DNA of 37,595 nt from Polaromonas sp. CF318 (lineage in GTDB: Bacteria; Pseudomonadota; Gammaproteobacteria; Burkholderiales; Burkholderiaceae_C): the NCBI RefSeq assembly GCF_000282655.1, contig NZ_AKIV01000103.1:1-37595 (forward strand). The letters are read 5' to 3'. Numbering within the stretch: position 1 is the first letter of the stretch; each line of letters starts with the position of its first letter. A model generated the notes under the pieces. It was not told the origin of the DNA and ran no database searches. It saw only the letters and a list, made by a program, of their open reading frames with translations. The translations under genes and the position numbers were made by a program. Shown here one piece after another: positions 1 through 8,290 of this stretch.

Positions 1-26
1 CAGGCTCACTGCGTGTAGCCTGTTCT

Positions 27-80
27 CCCCTCGAGGGGACGGCGTCTGGGGCCGGCGAAGCCGGACCCTCGGCGCCCACT
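27..80 (-). repeat. GC-rich dispersed intergenic repeat, copy 1
   Basis: This stretch has the palindrome CCCCTCGAGGGG (27-38) followed by a CCGG-CGAA-CCGG type hairpin at 51-64. Its reverse complement resembles the copies at 125-300, 29649-29740 and the right edge of the window. No reading frame here looks like a gene. The call rests on resemblance between copies in this window. That such repeats are common in Comamonadaceae is from memory. Confidence 0.5.
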
Positions 81-124
81 GGTGAAATACCTCCATCACC
101 GATAGCACCCACAGAATTCTTCAA

Positions 125-300
125 ACCAGCATGAGCCGCGGAGCCGGCTTTGCCGGGCCGCAGGCGGGCGGCCCCGAGGGGCTGGAGCCCGCGGCTCCAA
201 AGCTGCTTGAGCAGCTTTGGACGGGCGACAGAGGCGAAGCGTCTCGCGAGCCGCGGCCTGCAAGGCCTCGCGCATTACACGCAGTGAAAAGCGTGGGGGC
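125..300 (+). repeat. GC-rich dispersed intergenic repeat, copy 2
   Basis: The 22-bp core from 145 to 166 (CCGGCTTTGCCGGGCCGCAG plus two bases) recurs exactly near 37555-37576 at the other end of the window. It is followed by GC-rich hairpins and ends in GCGTGGGGGC (291-300). No plausible protein is encoded. It looks like an intergenic repeat unit of the same family as copies 1, 3 and 4. Confidence 0.6.
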
Positions 301-479
301 TATGTTTCCGACCTTGTCCTACATGTCGCCATGCGAGGCGCCTGTAAATTAATGCAACAAGTTTTCTTTCGCGCAACCCACCGGGCCTCAGGCCGTAAAG
401 GCCGGCCGACCAACGTGCAACATGCCGCTTCCAGTGGCCTGTCCGCAGAAGTTCCCATCAGAGTGGAGACCCCTCCCCC
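301..479. other. Upstream region of the antiporter gene; no gene seen
   Basis: This is ordinary intergenic sequence between the repeat and the first gene. Small GGCC-based inverted repeats occur around 388-413. A GGAG lies about 11 bases before the ATG at 480 and may be its ribosome binding site. I see no convincing promoter, terminator or RNA gene. Confidence 0.4.
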
Positions 480-1748
480 ATGAATGACATCCTGGCCATC
501 TGGGCCGAATGGATCAAACCTTCGGCAGGCTTGCCGACCGTGCAGTGGTCCATCCTTCTCGCGGTGGCCGCCGCCGCGGGCCACTTGCTCAACCGTTATA
601 CCGGCCTGCCCAAGGTGGTCGGCTATTCGCTGGTCGGCGCCGTTGCCGGCCTGGCCGGCTTCACCGGCGCGGTCTGGCCGCTGCAGGGCACGGGGCTGTT
701 CCTGCTGGAACTGGGCGTGGCGGTGGTGCTGTTCGAGGCCGGCGGGCGCATTCCGCTGCGATGGTTTCGCCACAACCCCATGGTGCTGGTGCAAAGCCTG
801 GCCGAATCGGCGCTGACCTTTATCCTGGTGTACTGGGCCCTGGGCGCGATGAGCGTGCGCGTCGCCGTGGCCGAACCGCTGGCCCTGCTGGCCATGGCCG
901 CTTCGCCGGCCGTGCTGTCGCGCGTGGCCATAGACACGCGGGCGGCCGGCCCGGTCACCGAACGCGCGCTGGTGCTGTCCACGCTGGGCACGCTCTATGC
1001 CCTCACGCTGTGCAGCGCCCGCGCCGGCATGATGCACCGCCCCGAATCGGGCGTGGCCAGCGTGCTCAGCACGCTCTACCCGGTGCTGGTGGTGCTGGGC
1101 CTGTCGGTGGTGGTGGGCGCAGTGCTGGCCCTCACGCTGCGCACCGCGCTGCGCGTGATGAGCCCCACCAGCGAAAACACCGCCATCCTGCTGCTGGCCC
1201 TGATCGCCGCCGGCGCCGCGCTGGCGGCCCACTTCGGCGGTTCGGCGCCGCTGGCCGCGCTGCTGGGCGGCATGCTGCTCAAGCAGCTCAACCCGCGCCC
1301 CTGGTCATGGCCGCGGCAGATGGGCACGGCCTCCGCCATGCTGACCATGCTGATGTTCGTGCTGGTCTCGGTGGTGGCGGCGCAGGCCGACTGGAGCGGC
1401 CCGGTGGCAGGCCTGGTCATCACCATGGTCCTGGCGCGCATGGCGGCCAAGATCATCGGTGTCGCCATCGGCAACGCGGGCAGCGGCGCCAGCTGGAAAC
1501 AAGCCCTTTGGGTGGGCTGCGCGATGTCGCCGATGTCCTCGGTCGCGCTGCTGCTGGTGTCGCAGTTCGCCACAGCTTCGGGCGCCTTGGGCCGACAGAT
1601 CGCCAGCGTGGCGCTGCCCGCCATTCTGCTGATGGAGGTGCTGGGCGCGGTGCTGGCCACCGTGGCCATTTACCGCGCCGGCGAAAGTTCCAAACCCTGG
1701 GCACCGCTTACGCGCGGCCCCACATCCGGACCCGTCCATGAGCCTTGA
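480..1748 (+). CDS. Cation:proton antiporter, CPA2 / Na_H_exchanger family
   Basis: A 422-residue, very hydrophobic protein with about 11-13 predicted membrane segments and short loops. It starts with a short N-terminal helix, then stretches such as [13 protein letters not shown] (about residues 48-60) and the glycine-rich [14 protein letters not shown] segment in the second half. This matches the membrane domain of CPA2 monovalent cation:proton antiporters (Kef/NapA-like), which exchange Na+ or K+ for H+ across the inner membrane. There is no C-terminal RCK/TrkA-N domain, so nucleotide or glutathione gating of the KefC kind is not expected. The last 11 bases overlap the start of ybdK, so the two are probably translated together. 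The ion carried cannot be read from the sequence. Confidence 0.85.
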   Translation: MNDILAIWAEWIKPSAGLPTVQWSILLAVAAAAGHLLNRYTGLPKVVGYSLVGAVAGLAGFTGAVWPLQGTGLFLLELGVAVVLFEAGGRIPLRWFRHNPMVLVQSLAESALTFILVYWALGAMSVRVAVAEPLALLAMAASPAVLSRVAIDTRAAGPVTERALVLSTLGTLYALTLCSARAGMMHRPESGVASVLSTLYPVLVVLGLSVVVGAVLALTLRTALRVMSPTSENTAILLLALIAAGAALAAHFGGSAPLAALLGGMLLKQLNPRPWSWPRQMGTASAMLTMLMFVLVSVVAAQADWSGPVAGLVITMVLARMAAKIIGVAIGNAGSGASWKQALWVGCAMSPMSSVALLLVSQFATASGALGRQIASVALPAILLMEVLGAVLATVAIYRAGESSKPWAPLTRGPTSGPVHEP

Positions 1749-2877
1749 ACCTTTTCACAAATCGGCCGCGCTGTCGCTGGGCGTGGAGCTTGAGCTGCAG
1801 TTGGTGAACACACACGACTACGACCTCGCGCCCTATGCCGAGGACATGCTGCGACTGATGTCCAAAATCCCGCTGCCCGGCGCCGTGGTGCCCGAGATGA
1901 CTTCCAGCATGATTGAAGTTTCGACCGGGATCTGCCACAACGCCTCGGAGGTGCTGGGCCAGCTTTCGCAGATCCGCGACGCGCTGGTCAAGAGCGCGGA
2001 CAAGCTCAACATCGCCGTGGTCGGCGGCGGCACCCACCCCTTCCAGCAGTGGCATGAGCGCCGCATTTACGACAAGCCGCGCTTTCGCGAGCTGTCCGAA
2101 CTCTACGGCTACCTTTCCAAGCAGTTCACCATCTTCGGCCAGCACGTGCATGTGGGCTGCCCCGACGCCGACAGCGCGCTGCTCACGCTGCACCGCATGT
2201 CGCGCTACATCCCCCATTTCATCGCGCTCTCGGCCTCTTCCCCTTATGTGCAGGGCCAGGACACGGCCTTCGACTCGGCGCGGCTCAACTCGGTGTTCGC
2301 CTTCCCGCTCTCGGGCCGTGCCCCCTTCGCGCTGACCTGGGACGATTTCACCGTGTACTTCGACAAGATGACACGTACCGGCGTGGTCAAGAGCATGAAA
2401 GACTTTTACTGGGACATCCGGCCCAAGCCGGAGTTCGGCACCATCGAGATCCGCGTGTTCGACACGCCGCTCACGGTGGAGCGCGCCACCGCGCTGGCGG
2501 GCTTTGTCCAGTCGCTGGCCTCCTGGTTCATGCACGAGCAGCCCTTTGTGCCCACCGAGGACGACTACCTGGTCTACACCTACAACCGCTTCCAGGCCTG
2601 CCGCTTCGGCCTGGACGCGGTCTACGTGGACCCCGCCACCGGCGGCCACATGCCGCTGCGCGAGCACATCCTGCAGACCATGGCACAGATAGAGCGCCAC
2701 GCCACCGCCATGGGCGCGGGCGCCTCGCTGCACCTGCTGCGCAGCAGCGTGGAGCGCGGCGACAACGATGCCCGCTGGCTGCGCGAAAGGCAGGGCGAAG
2801 AGCACCTGCTGGCCGAAGTCATACGCCAGGCTTCGGAACGTTTTCGCGGCGGTCTCTCGCACCAGCAGGATTCCTGA
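1738..2877 (+). CDS. ybdK: Putative glutamate--cysteine ligase 2 / carboxylate-amine ligase YbdK
   Basis: A 379-residue member of the GCS2 family, close to the length of E. coli YbdK (372). Recognisable family segments are GVELELQLV near residue 15, [12 protein letters not shown] near 55, a glycine-rich [14 protein letters not shown] near 135, and [12 protein letters not shown] near 240. The family joins glutamate to an amine using ATP; YbdK itself has weak glutamate-cysteine ligase activity and its real substrate is unclear. A separate, full-length GshA of another family lies at 28343-29638, so this gene need not be the main glutathione enzyme. The start overlaps the end of the antiporter gene. 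Confidence 0.9.
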   Translation: MSLEPFHKSAALSLGVELELQLVNTHDYDLAPYAEDMLRLMSKIPLPGAVVPEMTSSMIEVSTGICHNASEVLGQLSQIRDALVKSADKLNIAVVGGGTHPFQQWHERRIYDKPRFRELSELYGYLSKQFTIFGQHVHVGCPDADSALLTLHRMSRYIPHFIALSASSPYVQGQDTAFDSARLNSVFAFPLSGRAPFALTWDDFTVYFDKMTRTGVVKSMKDFYWDIRPKPEFGTIEIRVFDTPLTVERATALAGFVQSLASWFMHEQPFVPTEDDYLVYTYNRFQACRFGLDAVYVDPATGGHMPLREHILQTMAQIERHATAMGAGASLHLLRSSVERGDNDARWLRERQGEEHLLAEVIRQASERFRGGLSHQQDS

Positions 2878-2898
2878 AACCCCGGCCGGCGCAGCCTG

Positions 2899-2904
2899 TA
2901 TGCT
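2899..2904 (+). promoter_or_regulatory. Candidate -10 element placing thiL as a leaderless transcript
   Basis: TATGCT lies 7 bases before the thiL ATG, and no Shine-Dalgarno sequence is present. If used, transcription would start at or next to the ATG. No good -35 is visible. The same geometry recurs at five other genes here. Confidence 0.3.
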
Positions 2905-2911
2905 CTGCGCC

Positions 2912-3898
2912 ATGGGTGAATTTGACCTGATTGCGCGCTATTTCACGCGCCCCGCCGCACGCGCGGCGCTGGGCGTCGGCGACGACTGCGCGCTGCTGCA
3001 GCCCGCGCCCGGCACGCAGCTGGCGATTTCCAGCGACATGCTGGTCGAGGGCCGGCACTTCTTCGCGGACGTGGACCCTTTCGCGCTGGGCCACAAGGCG
3101 CTGGCCGTCAACCTGAGCGACCTGGCCGCCTGTGGCGCCAAACCCCTGGCCTTCACGCTGGCCCTGGCCTTGCCGCGGGTCGACGAAGCCTGGTTGGCGG
3201 CATTTTCAAAAGGCCTGCTGGCACTGGCCGATGCGCACGGCTGCGAACTGGTGGGCGGCGACACCACGCAGGGGCCGCTCAATATCTGCATCACCGTGTT
3301 CGGCGAAGTGCCCGTGCTGAACGGCAAAAGCCAGGCGCTGCTGCGCTCGGGCGCAAAAGCCGGCGACGATGTGTACGTCAGCGGCACGCTGGGCGATGCC
3401 CGGCTCGCGCTGGAAGCGCTGCGCGGCACCGTACCCCTGCCGCCCGGCTTGCTGGCCCAGGCCAGGCGCCGGCTGGAGCAACCCACACCCCGTGTGGCTT
3501 TGGGCCAGGCGCTGCGCGGCATTGCCTCGGCGGCCATCGATGTGAGCGACGGCCTCATAGGCGACCTGCAGCACATCCTGCGCGCCTCGGGTGCGGGGGC
3601 CACACTGGAGACCGCGCTCGCCGCCCATCTGGTAGCCGCTTGCGCCCACCCCGATTGGCCCGGGACCGGCATTGGCGCTGAAAAGCAACTGGAGTTCGCG
3701 CTGGCCGGCGGCGACGATTACGAGCTCGCCTTCACCGCGCCGGCGCCGGCCCGCGAAGCCGTGCAGGCGGCGGCACGGCAGGCGCAAACGCCCGTCAGCC
3801 GTATAGGCCGCATCGACGCGGGCCCCGGCCTGCGCCTGCTGGACGCAGCCGGCGCGCCGCTGCAGCGGCACTACGCTTCTTTTGATCACTTCGCCTGA
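2912..3898 (+). CDS. thiL: Thiamine-monophosphate kinase
   Basis: ThiL phosphorylates thiamine monophosphate to thiamine diphosphate, the last step of cofactor synthesis. The 328-residue product has the family's ATP- and Mg-binding pattern: GVGDDCALL (21-29), ISSDMLVEGRHF (39-50), GHKALAVNLSDLAACGAKP (60-78), VGGDTTQG, IDVSDGL and AGGDDYELAF. I chose the ATG at 2912 because MGEFDLIARYF matches the start of E. coli ThiL (325 aa); an in-frame ATG at 2900 adds only four residues and longer starts run into ybdK. In many proteobacteria pgpA follows thiL directly, but here pgpA lies 2.7 kb further on. The 3' end overlaps the convergent small frame at 3886-4062 by 13 bases. Confidence 0.95.
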   Translation: MGEFDLIARYFTRPAARAALGVGDDCALLQPAPGTQLAISSDMLVEGRHFFADVDPFALGHKALAVNLSDLAACGAKPLAFTLALALPRVDEAWLAAFSKGLLALADAHGCELVGGDTTQGPLNICITVFGEVPVLNGKSQALLRSGAKAGDDVYVSGTLGDARLALEALRGTVPLPPGLLAQARRRLEQPTPRVALGQALRGIASAAIDVSDGLIGDLQHILRASGAGATLETALAAHLVAACAHPDWPGTGIGAEKQLEFALAGGDDYELAFTAPAPAREAVQAAARQAQTPVSRIGRIDAGPGLRLLDAAGAPLQRHYASFDHFA

Positions 3899-4062
3899 GG
3901 GCGGACGGCGGCGCCTGGACGCAGCGGGTGCACCAGGCCGCGCGTGAGGCGGCCCAGCACCGACCAGAATTCGGCCGGTGCCAGGGCACGCAAACGCCGG
4001 GCCTCGGCTATCGCGGCGGCGGTCAGGCGCTTCTCTTCGGATGCGGTGTAGAGGGAGTTCAT
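3886..4062 (-). CDS. Small hypothetical protein, 58 aa
   Basis: I do not recognise this protein. The frame begins at an ATG preceded at good spacing by AAAGGA, a clear ribosome binding site, and encodes an alanine- and arginine-rich, helix-prone protein starting MNSLYTASEEKRLTAAAIAE with a basic C-terminus. It has no signal peptide or membrane segment. It is convergent with thiL (13-base overlap) and divergent from the LysR gene, the usual position of a LysR target. Compositional bias of GC-rich DNA could also produce such a frame; the ribosome binding site and position are the main support. Conservation in relatives would settle it. Confidence 0.5.
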   Translation of the reverse strand: MNSLYTASEEKRLTAAAIAEARRLRALAPAEFWSVLGRLTRGLVHPLRPGAAVRPQAK

Positions 4063-4193
4063 GAGAGCGTCCTTTCGGTTGGGTACGGCTCCACTGTGCG
4101 CAAAACCACCGCCGCCGGAAACCACCCGCGGCGCAAATGCGTCTTGCGCCAGGCGCAAAACAAAAAAGCCCGGCGATGGGTAATATGGCCGGC
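4063..4193. promoter_or_regulatory. Divergent control region with GCGCAAA repeats
   Basis: The 131-bp gap between the small minus-strand frame and lysR holds three direct copies of GCGCAAA (4098, 4132, 4153). The third is the right half of the inverted repeat TTGCGC-CAG-GCGCAA (4144-4158). Such dyads suit LysR-type regulators, and position makes self-regulation plausible. TAATAT (4181-4186) lies 7 bases before the lysR ATG and could be its -10. This is inferred from sequence only. Confidence 0.4.
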
Positions 4194-5120
4194 ATGCGCA
4201 ACCTGAACTTTGACGACATGCACCTGTTTGCGCGCGTAGCCGAGCTGGGCAGCTTCTCGGCCGTGGCGCGTGCGCGCGGCGTGCCGGTCAGCCAGGTATC
4301 CCGCGCCATCGCCCGCATCGAAAAAACCTGCAAGGCGCGGCTGGTGCAGCGCAGTACGCACGCGCTGACCCTCACGCCCGAGGGAGAGACCTTTCTCGGC
4401 TACTGCCGGCGCATGACACAAACACTGGACGACCTGGAAGGCGAGTTCGCCAGCCAGAGCGGCGAGGCCAGCGGCTGGGTGCGGGTCGCGGCCAGCACCG
4501 TGATGGCCGAATACCTGCTGGTGCCCAGCCTCGAAGGGCTGAGCCAGCGCCATCCCCACGTTCGCGTGGAGCTGAAGGTGGACGACCGCCTGGTGGACAT
4601 GGTGCGCGACGGTGTCGACATCGCGATCCGCAGCGGCACGCACACCAACGAGAACACGGTGATGCGACAGATCGGCACGCATGGGCGCAGGCTATACGCC
4701 ACGCCGAGCTATCTGGAGGCCCACGGCATGCCCGAGCACCCCGACGACCTGGGCCGGCACCGCCTGATCAGCAACAGCGGCGCGACAACGCTCAACCGCT
4801 GGCCTTTCATCATCGACGGCCAGCCCGTGGTGATCACGGCGGACGGCTGCTGGCGCGCCGACTCCACCGGCACGACCAGCCAGCTGGCCCTGCAGGGCCT
4901 GGGCATTGCGCGCTTTGCCATGCTGGCGGCCGAGCCCCTGGTGCGGCGCGGCCTGCTGGTGCCGGTATTGCCGGGCTTTGTCGACGAGCAGCCCGTGCCC
5001 ATCCACGCCGTGACGCTGGGCGGGCGCCACCGGCTGCCGAAAATCCGTGCCTGCATCGACTATTGGGCCGAATGGTTCAGCCACGAAAGAGACCTGGTAG
5101 GCGGCCCGGCCGCCGGCTGA
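4194..5120 (+). CDS. LysR-family transcriptional regulator
   Basis: A 308-residue regulator of typical family length. The N-terminal winged helix-turn-helix (about residues 5-64) reads FDDMHLFARVAELGSFSAVA followed by SQVSRAIARIE and LTPEGETF; the remainder is the periplasmic-binding-like effector domain. The ATG at 4194 was chosen because the HTH then starts at the normal distance and TAATAT lies 7 bases upstream; in-frame ATGs at 4137, 4176 and 4185 are alternatives. It is divergent from the 58-aa frame and convergent, 19 bp apart, with the phytase-like gene. The effector and targets cannot be told; the closest relatives by look are the DsdC/AaeR-like clades that end with a short C-terminal tail. 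Confidence 0.9.
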   Translation: MRNLNFDDMHLFARVAELGSFSAVARARGVPVSQVSRAIARIEKTCKARLVQRSTHALTLTPEGETFLGYCRRMTQTLDDLEGEFASQSGEASGWVRVAASTVMAEYLLVPSLEGLSQRHPHVRVELKVDDRLVDMVRDGVDIAIRSGTHTNENTVMRQIGTHGRRLYATPSYLEAHGMPEHPDDLGRHRLISNSGATTLNRWPFIIDGQPVVITADGCWRADSTGTTSQLALQGLGIARFAMLAAEPLVRRGLLVPVLPGFVDEQPVPIHAVTLGGRHRLPKIRACIDYWAEWFSHERDLVGGPAAG

Positions 5121-5139
5121 CCGAAGGGCTCGTCTGGCC

Positions 5140-6543
5140 TTATTTGGCTTCGATCAGCGCGCGAATATCCAGCAGGGTCAGCTCGTTGGCATCGGGCTTA
5201 CCGATCTCACGGCCCGATGAATACGGAAAATTGTTGTCGTTGACCAGCACGATGTGGGTCGCGTCGACAATCGCCAGCCCCTCGGGGCCCAGGTGCGGCA
5301 GCGAAAACACCGCTTCATTCGGCCCCAGCTTCGCGAGGTGCTGCGGGTTGGCGATGCGGGTCAGGTCGATATGGGCCACCTTGCGCACAAAACCCTCCGC
5401 ATCGGCAGCCGCCAGGTCTATCTTGTAGACACGCTTGAAACGCGCGGGCCGCGTGAAGCAATCGGTGCGCGCTTCGCCCGGGCAGGCCGGCGCCTGGCCT
5501 TCGGTGCTGTCGTCGCGCTCTATCACCAGGCCGGTCGTGGCGTCCAGCAGCTGGAAATCGGCGGCCACATTGCCCACTTCCTCGAGCAGGTACTTCCACT
5601 GCCTGCCGGTGTAGCCGCCCGAAGCCGCGTCCACTTCGTTGATGCGCACATAGGTCTTGTCGCCGGATTTCTCCACGCTTTTGGCCGCGGTATCGAACAG
5701 CGGGCCTTCAAACATGGGATAGAGCTTGCTGCCGTCGGGTGACCTGGCCATGCCCTCAAAGCCGTTGGAGCGCCGCACCTCGAACAAGGCCTCGCCGGGC
5801 AGGTTGGGCAGGCGGCCCTGCATGTAATGGTCGGGCGAGGCCAGCAGCTTGCCCTTGATGACGGTTTCGATCACACCCAGGACCCGGCCCTGGAAGTCGG
5901 TGCGCAGCAGGTAGGGGCCGTATTCGTCGCCTATCCACCATTCATTGCCGACCACCTGCAGCGACTCCGGGTCGAAGTCGATGCCCGTGAGGTAGCGCCT
6001 GGAGGTGTTTTCGTTCTGGATGTGAAAAGGAATGCGCTTGTGGGGGTCGCTCAGGAAAGTCGTGCCGCGACGCAGGACACGGCCTTTTCCCCAGTCGACG
6101 GACAGCCGGTGCACCATCAGCAGCGCGTCCTGCGAATTGACCTTGTTGCCGAAGCCGTTGTCGGTCAGCGCCAGGAACTCGCCCTTGCCCAGGGAGACGA
6201 TGCCCGAAAAGCCTTGCACCGACTGCCCCTTCATGGGCAGCGCGCCGCCGGAGGCGCGCGGGTATTTGGGGTCGCCGACAAAGGTGTTGGCACTTTCGCT
6301 GCCGAGCTGCTCGTTGCGCTGGCGTTTGGCATTGGCAAACTTTCCCGCCGTGGCAAAGAAAGCCCCCGCATCGCGCGGCGCCGCCACCGAAGCATCTGCC
6401 CCCAGGACCGCATGGCCCGCCAGCACGGCCTCCACAGCCGGCGCCGTCTGGGCGCGGCCGCTGCCGGCCGCCAGGCACAGCGCGCAGGCGGCGGCCAGGG
6501 TCAAGGCGTTCATCTTGTTCAAAACCTGCTTGTGCTTGCTCAT
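5140..6543 (-). CDS. Secreted esterase-like / phytase-like family protein
   Basis: A 467-residue exported protein. MSKHKQVLNKMNALTLAAAC and the alanine-rich stretch after it form a Sec signal peptide with a likely cut near GRAQ-TAP (about residue 29). The rest fits the phytase-like (esterase-like activity of phytase) beta-propeller family: FLALTDNGFG, DPESL...WWIGDEYGPYLLR, NGFEGMARSPDGS, and LGPEGLAIVDATHIVLVNDN near the C-terminus. AGAGGGA lies 7-8 bases before the chosen ATG at 6543; a longer upstream frame would bury the signal peptide. The family is likely to hydrolyse ester or phosphoester bonds outside the cytoplasm, but the substrate is unknown. Its C-terminal end faces that of lysR. 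Confidence 0.85.
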   Translation of the reverse strand: MSKHKQVLNKMNALTLAAACALCLAAGSGRAQTAPAVEAVLAGHAVLGADASVAAPRDAGAFFATAGKFANAKRQRNEQLGSESANTFVGDPKYPRASGGALPMKGQSVQGFSGIVSLGKGEFLALTDNGFGNKVNSQDALLMVHRLSVDWGKGRVLRRGTTFLSDPHKRIPFHIQNENTSRRYLTGIDFDPESLQVVGNEWWIGDEYGPYLLRTDFQGRVLGVIETVIKGKLLASPDHYMQGRLPNLPGEALFEVRRSNGFEGMARSPDGSKLYPMFEGPLFDTAAKSVEKSGDKTYVRINEVDAASGGYTGRQWKYLLEEVGNVAADFQLLDATTGLVIERDDSTEGQAPACPGEARTDCFTRPARFKRVYKIDLAAADAEGFVRKVAHIDLTRIANPQHLAKLGPNEAVFSLPHLGPEGLAIVDATHIVLVNDNNFPYSSGREIGKPDANELTLLDIRALIEAK

Positions 6544-6650
6544 CCCGAATTCCCTCTTGTCTGCTGAATCGCTGGACTGTGCCGGCCGCGTGTGAAACCG
6601 CTGTGACAAAATCAACCACTGCCCCGGGCATTCGCCGCCCACCCCCACAC

Positions 6651-7172
6651 ATGACCGACACCACCACGCCGCCGCCCGCCTTCCGGCCCACCGCGAAATT
6701 TCTGCTGGCGCACCCCGCGCACTTCATTGCCCTGGGCTTTGGCGCCGGCCTGAGCCCGGTCGCACCCGGCACGGCCGGCACGCTCTGGGCCTGGCTGGCC
6801 TTTCTGGTGCTGCAGCAGTGGCTCACGCCGGCCGAGATGGGCTGGCTGATCGCCGCCTCCACGCTGGCCGGCTGGTGGGCCTGCACCGTGACGGCCAAGG
6901 CCATGAACGTACTCGACCCGGGCAGCATCGTCTGGGACGAAGTCGTGGCCTTCTGGCTGGTGCTGTGGCTGGTGATGCCCGCGGACTTCGGGGCCCAGCT
7001 GGCCGCGTTTGGGCTGTTCCGCTTTTTTGACGCCGTCAAACCCGGCCCCGTGGCCTGGGCCGACCAGGCCTTCAAGGGCTTTAACTGGCGCGGCGGCTTC
7101 GGCATCCTGTTTGACGATTTCGTGGCGGCCTTTTGCGCGCTGCTGGTGATCGCACTCTGGAGGTTCTGGTGA
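6651..7172 (+). CDS. pgpA: Phosphatidylglycerophosphatase A
   Basis: PgpA removes phosphate from phosphatidylglycerophosphate to make phosphatidylglycerol in the inner membrane. The 173-residue product has the family's N-terminal [19 protein letters not shown] motif (about residues 26-44), the acidic VWDEVVAFW segment (about 93-101), and [11 protein letters not shown] (about 123-133), with four hydrophobic segments. The start at 6651 follows the intergenic region that also carries the divergent phytase-like gene; longer in-frame starts exist but add non-conserved residues. The stop codon overlaps the GTG of pncC, so the two form a tight pair. Confidence 0.93.
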   Translation: MTDTTTPPPAFRPTAKFLLAHPAHFIALGFGAGLSPVAPGTAGTLWAWLAFLVLQQWLTPAEMGWLIAASTLAGWWACTVTAKAMNVLDPGSIVWDEVVAFWLVLWLVMPADFGAQLAAFGLFRFFDAVKPGPVAWADQAFKGFNWRGGFGILFDDFVAAFCALLVIALWRFW

Positions 7173-7684
7173 ACGGCGTAGCCGAGCTGGCCGGACAGCT
7201 CGCCGGCGTGCTGCAGGCCCAGGGCCGGATGCTGGCCACCGCCGAAAGCTGCACCGGCGGCATGATTTCCGCGGCCTGCACCGACCTGGCCGGCTCCAGC
7301 AACTGGTTTGAGCGCGGCTTTGTCACCTATTCCAATGAAGCGAAGACGGAATTGCTGGGCGTCCCGGCCCCGCTGATCGCCCGTCACGGCGCTGTCAGCG
7401 AGGAAGTGGCCCGTGCCATGGCCTCCGGTGCGCTGGCGCACTCTCGCGCGCAGGTGTCCGTGGCGGTCACGGGAGTGGCCGGCCCGACGGGTGGTAGCGC
7501 CGCCAAACCCGTGGGTACGGTATGGTTTGGCTTCGCGCTGCCGGAGCGGCTGGTGTCGGAAGTCCGGCGCTTTGACGGCGACCGGGCCGCGGTGCGCAGC
7601 GCCACGGTGGCGCATGCGCTGCGGCGGCTGCTGCAATTGCTGCAGGAGCCGGAAGATCCGGAAGTGCCGGAAGAGGCCGGCTGA
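7169..7684 (+). CDS. pncC: Nicotinamide-nucleotide amidohydrolase (CinA C-terminal domain)
   Basis: PncC converts NMN to nicotinate mononucleotide in pyridine nucleotide salvage. The 171-residue product is the stand-alone CinA C-terminal domain, close to the length of the E. coli enzyme (165). Family motifs are [16 protein letters not shown] (about 24-39), [10 protein letters not shown] and [10 protein letters not shown] followed by [10 protein letters not shown] chose the GTG at 7169 because TGGAGG lies 6 bases upstream and the codon overlaps the pgpA stop as GTGA; the longer frame from 7133 would overlap pgpA by 40 bases with no ribosome binding site. Confidence 0.93.
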   Translation: MNGVAELAGQLAGVLQAQGRMLATAESCTGGMISAACTDLAGSSNWFERGFVTYSNEAKTELLGVPAPLIARHGAVSEEVARAMASGALAHSRAQVSVAVTGVAGPTGGSAAKPVGTVWFGFALPERLVSEVRRFDGDRAAVRSATVAHALRRLLQLLQEPEDPEVPEEAG

Positions 7685-7766
7685 CGCCTGAGTGACGCCC
7701 GCCCTGCGCCGGTCGCTATAGAGTTCGCGGACCCGATCATCACCGACATCCCGCCCAGGAGACAGC

Positions 7767-8255
7767 ATGCATCCCAACCAGATCACCCTCGAAAACTTCT
7801 ACGCTTCCTTTGCCCGCCTCGACTCCGACGCCATGGCCGCCTGCTACGCGCCCGACGCCCAGTTCGACGACGAGGCCTTCTCGCTGCGCGGCCACAAAGA
7901 GGTCACCGGCATGTGGCACATGCTTTGCGACGTGACCAAGGCCAAGGGCACCGATGTGTGGAAGTTGACGTACAGCGGCATTGAAGCCGACGCGCGCACC
8001 GGCAAATCGCACTGGGAGGCGGATTACCGTTTCAGCGCCACCGGGCGCATGGTGCACAACGTGATCGACGGCCAGTTCGAGTTCAATGAACAGGGACTCA
8101 TCAGCCGCCACCGCGACCGCTTTGATTTCTGGGCCTGGTCGCGCCAGGCGCTGGGCGCCCCCGGCCTGCTGCTGGGCTGGACGCCTTTTCTGCGTAACAA
8201 AGTGCGGGCCCAGGCGGCCGCGAATCTGCAAAAATACCTGGCGTCACGGCACTAA
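7767..8255 (+). CDS. SnoaL/NTF2-like (nuclear transport factor 2 family) protein
   Basis: A 162-residue cytosolic protein with a SnoaL-like cone fold: N-terminal helix FYASFARLDSDAMAACYAPD, then DAQFDDEAFSLRG, the WHMLCD helix, and C-terminal strands ending HNVIDGQFEFNEQGLISRHR. AGGAGA precedes the ATG by about 6 bases. Family members are cyclases, isomerases, hydrolases or proteins with no known activity, so the function is open. It is the first of four same-strand genes (35 bp to the dehalogenase, then 21 bp, then a 4-base overlap), which suggests an operon. Confidence 0.85.
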   Translation: MHPNQITLENFYASFARLDSDAMAACYAPDAQFDDEAFSLRGHKEVTGMWHMLCDVTKAKGTDVWKLTYSGIEADARTGKSHWEADYRFSATGRMVHNVIDGQFEFNEQGLISRHRDRFDFWAWSRQALGAPGLLLGWTPFLRNKVRAQAAANLQKYLASRH

Positions 8256-8290
8256 GCCAACGCAAGACTTGAACCCGACGGGAGTAGCCC

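Noticed and set aside
300..1232. Long minus-strand frame opposite the antiporter gene
   Set aside because: Its product is rich in Gln, His and Arg with no domain, and the plus-strand membrane protein is convincing.
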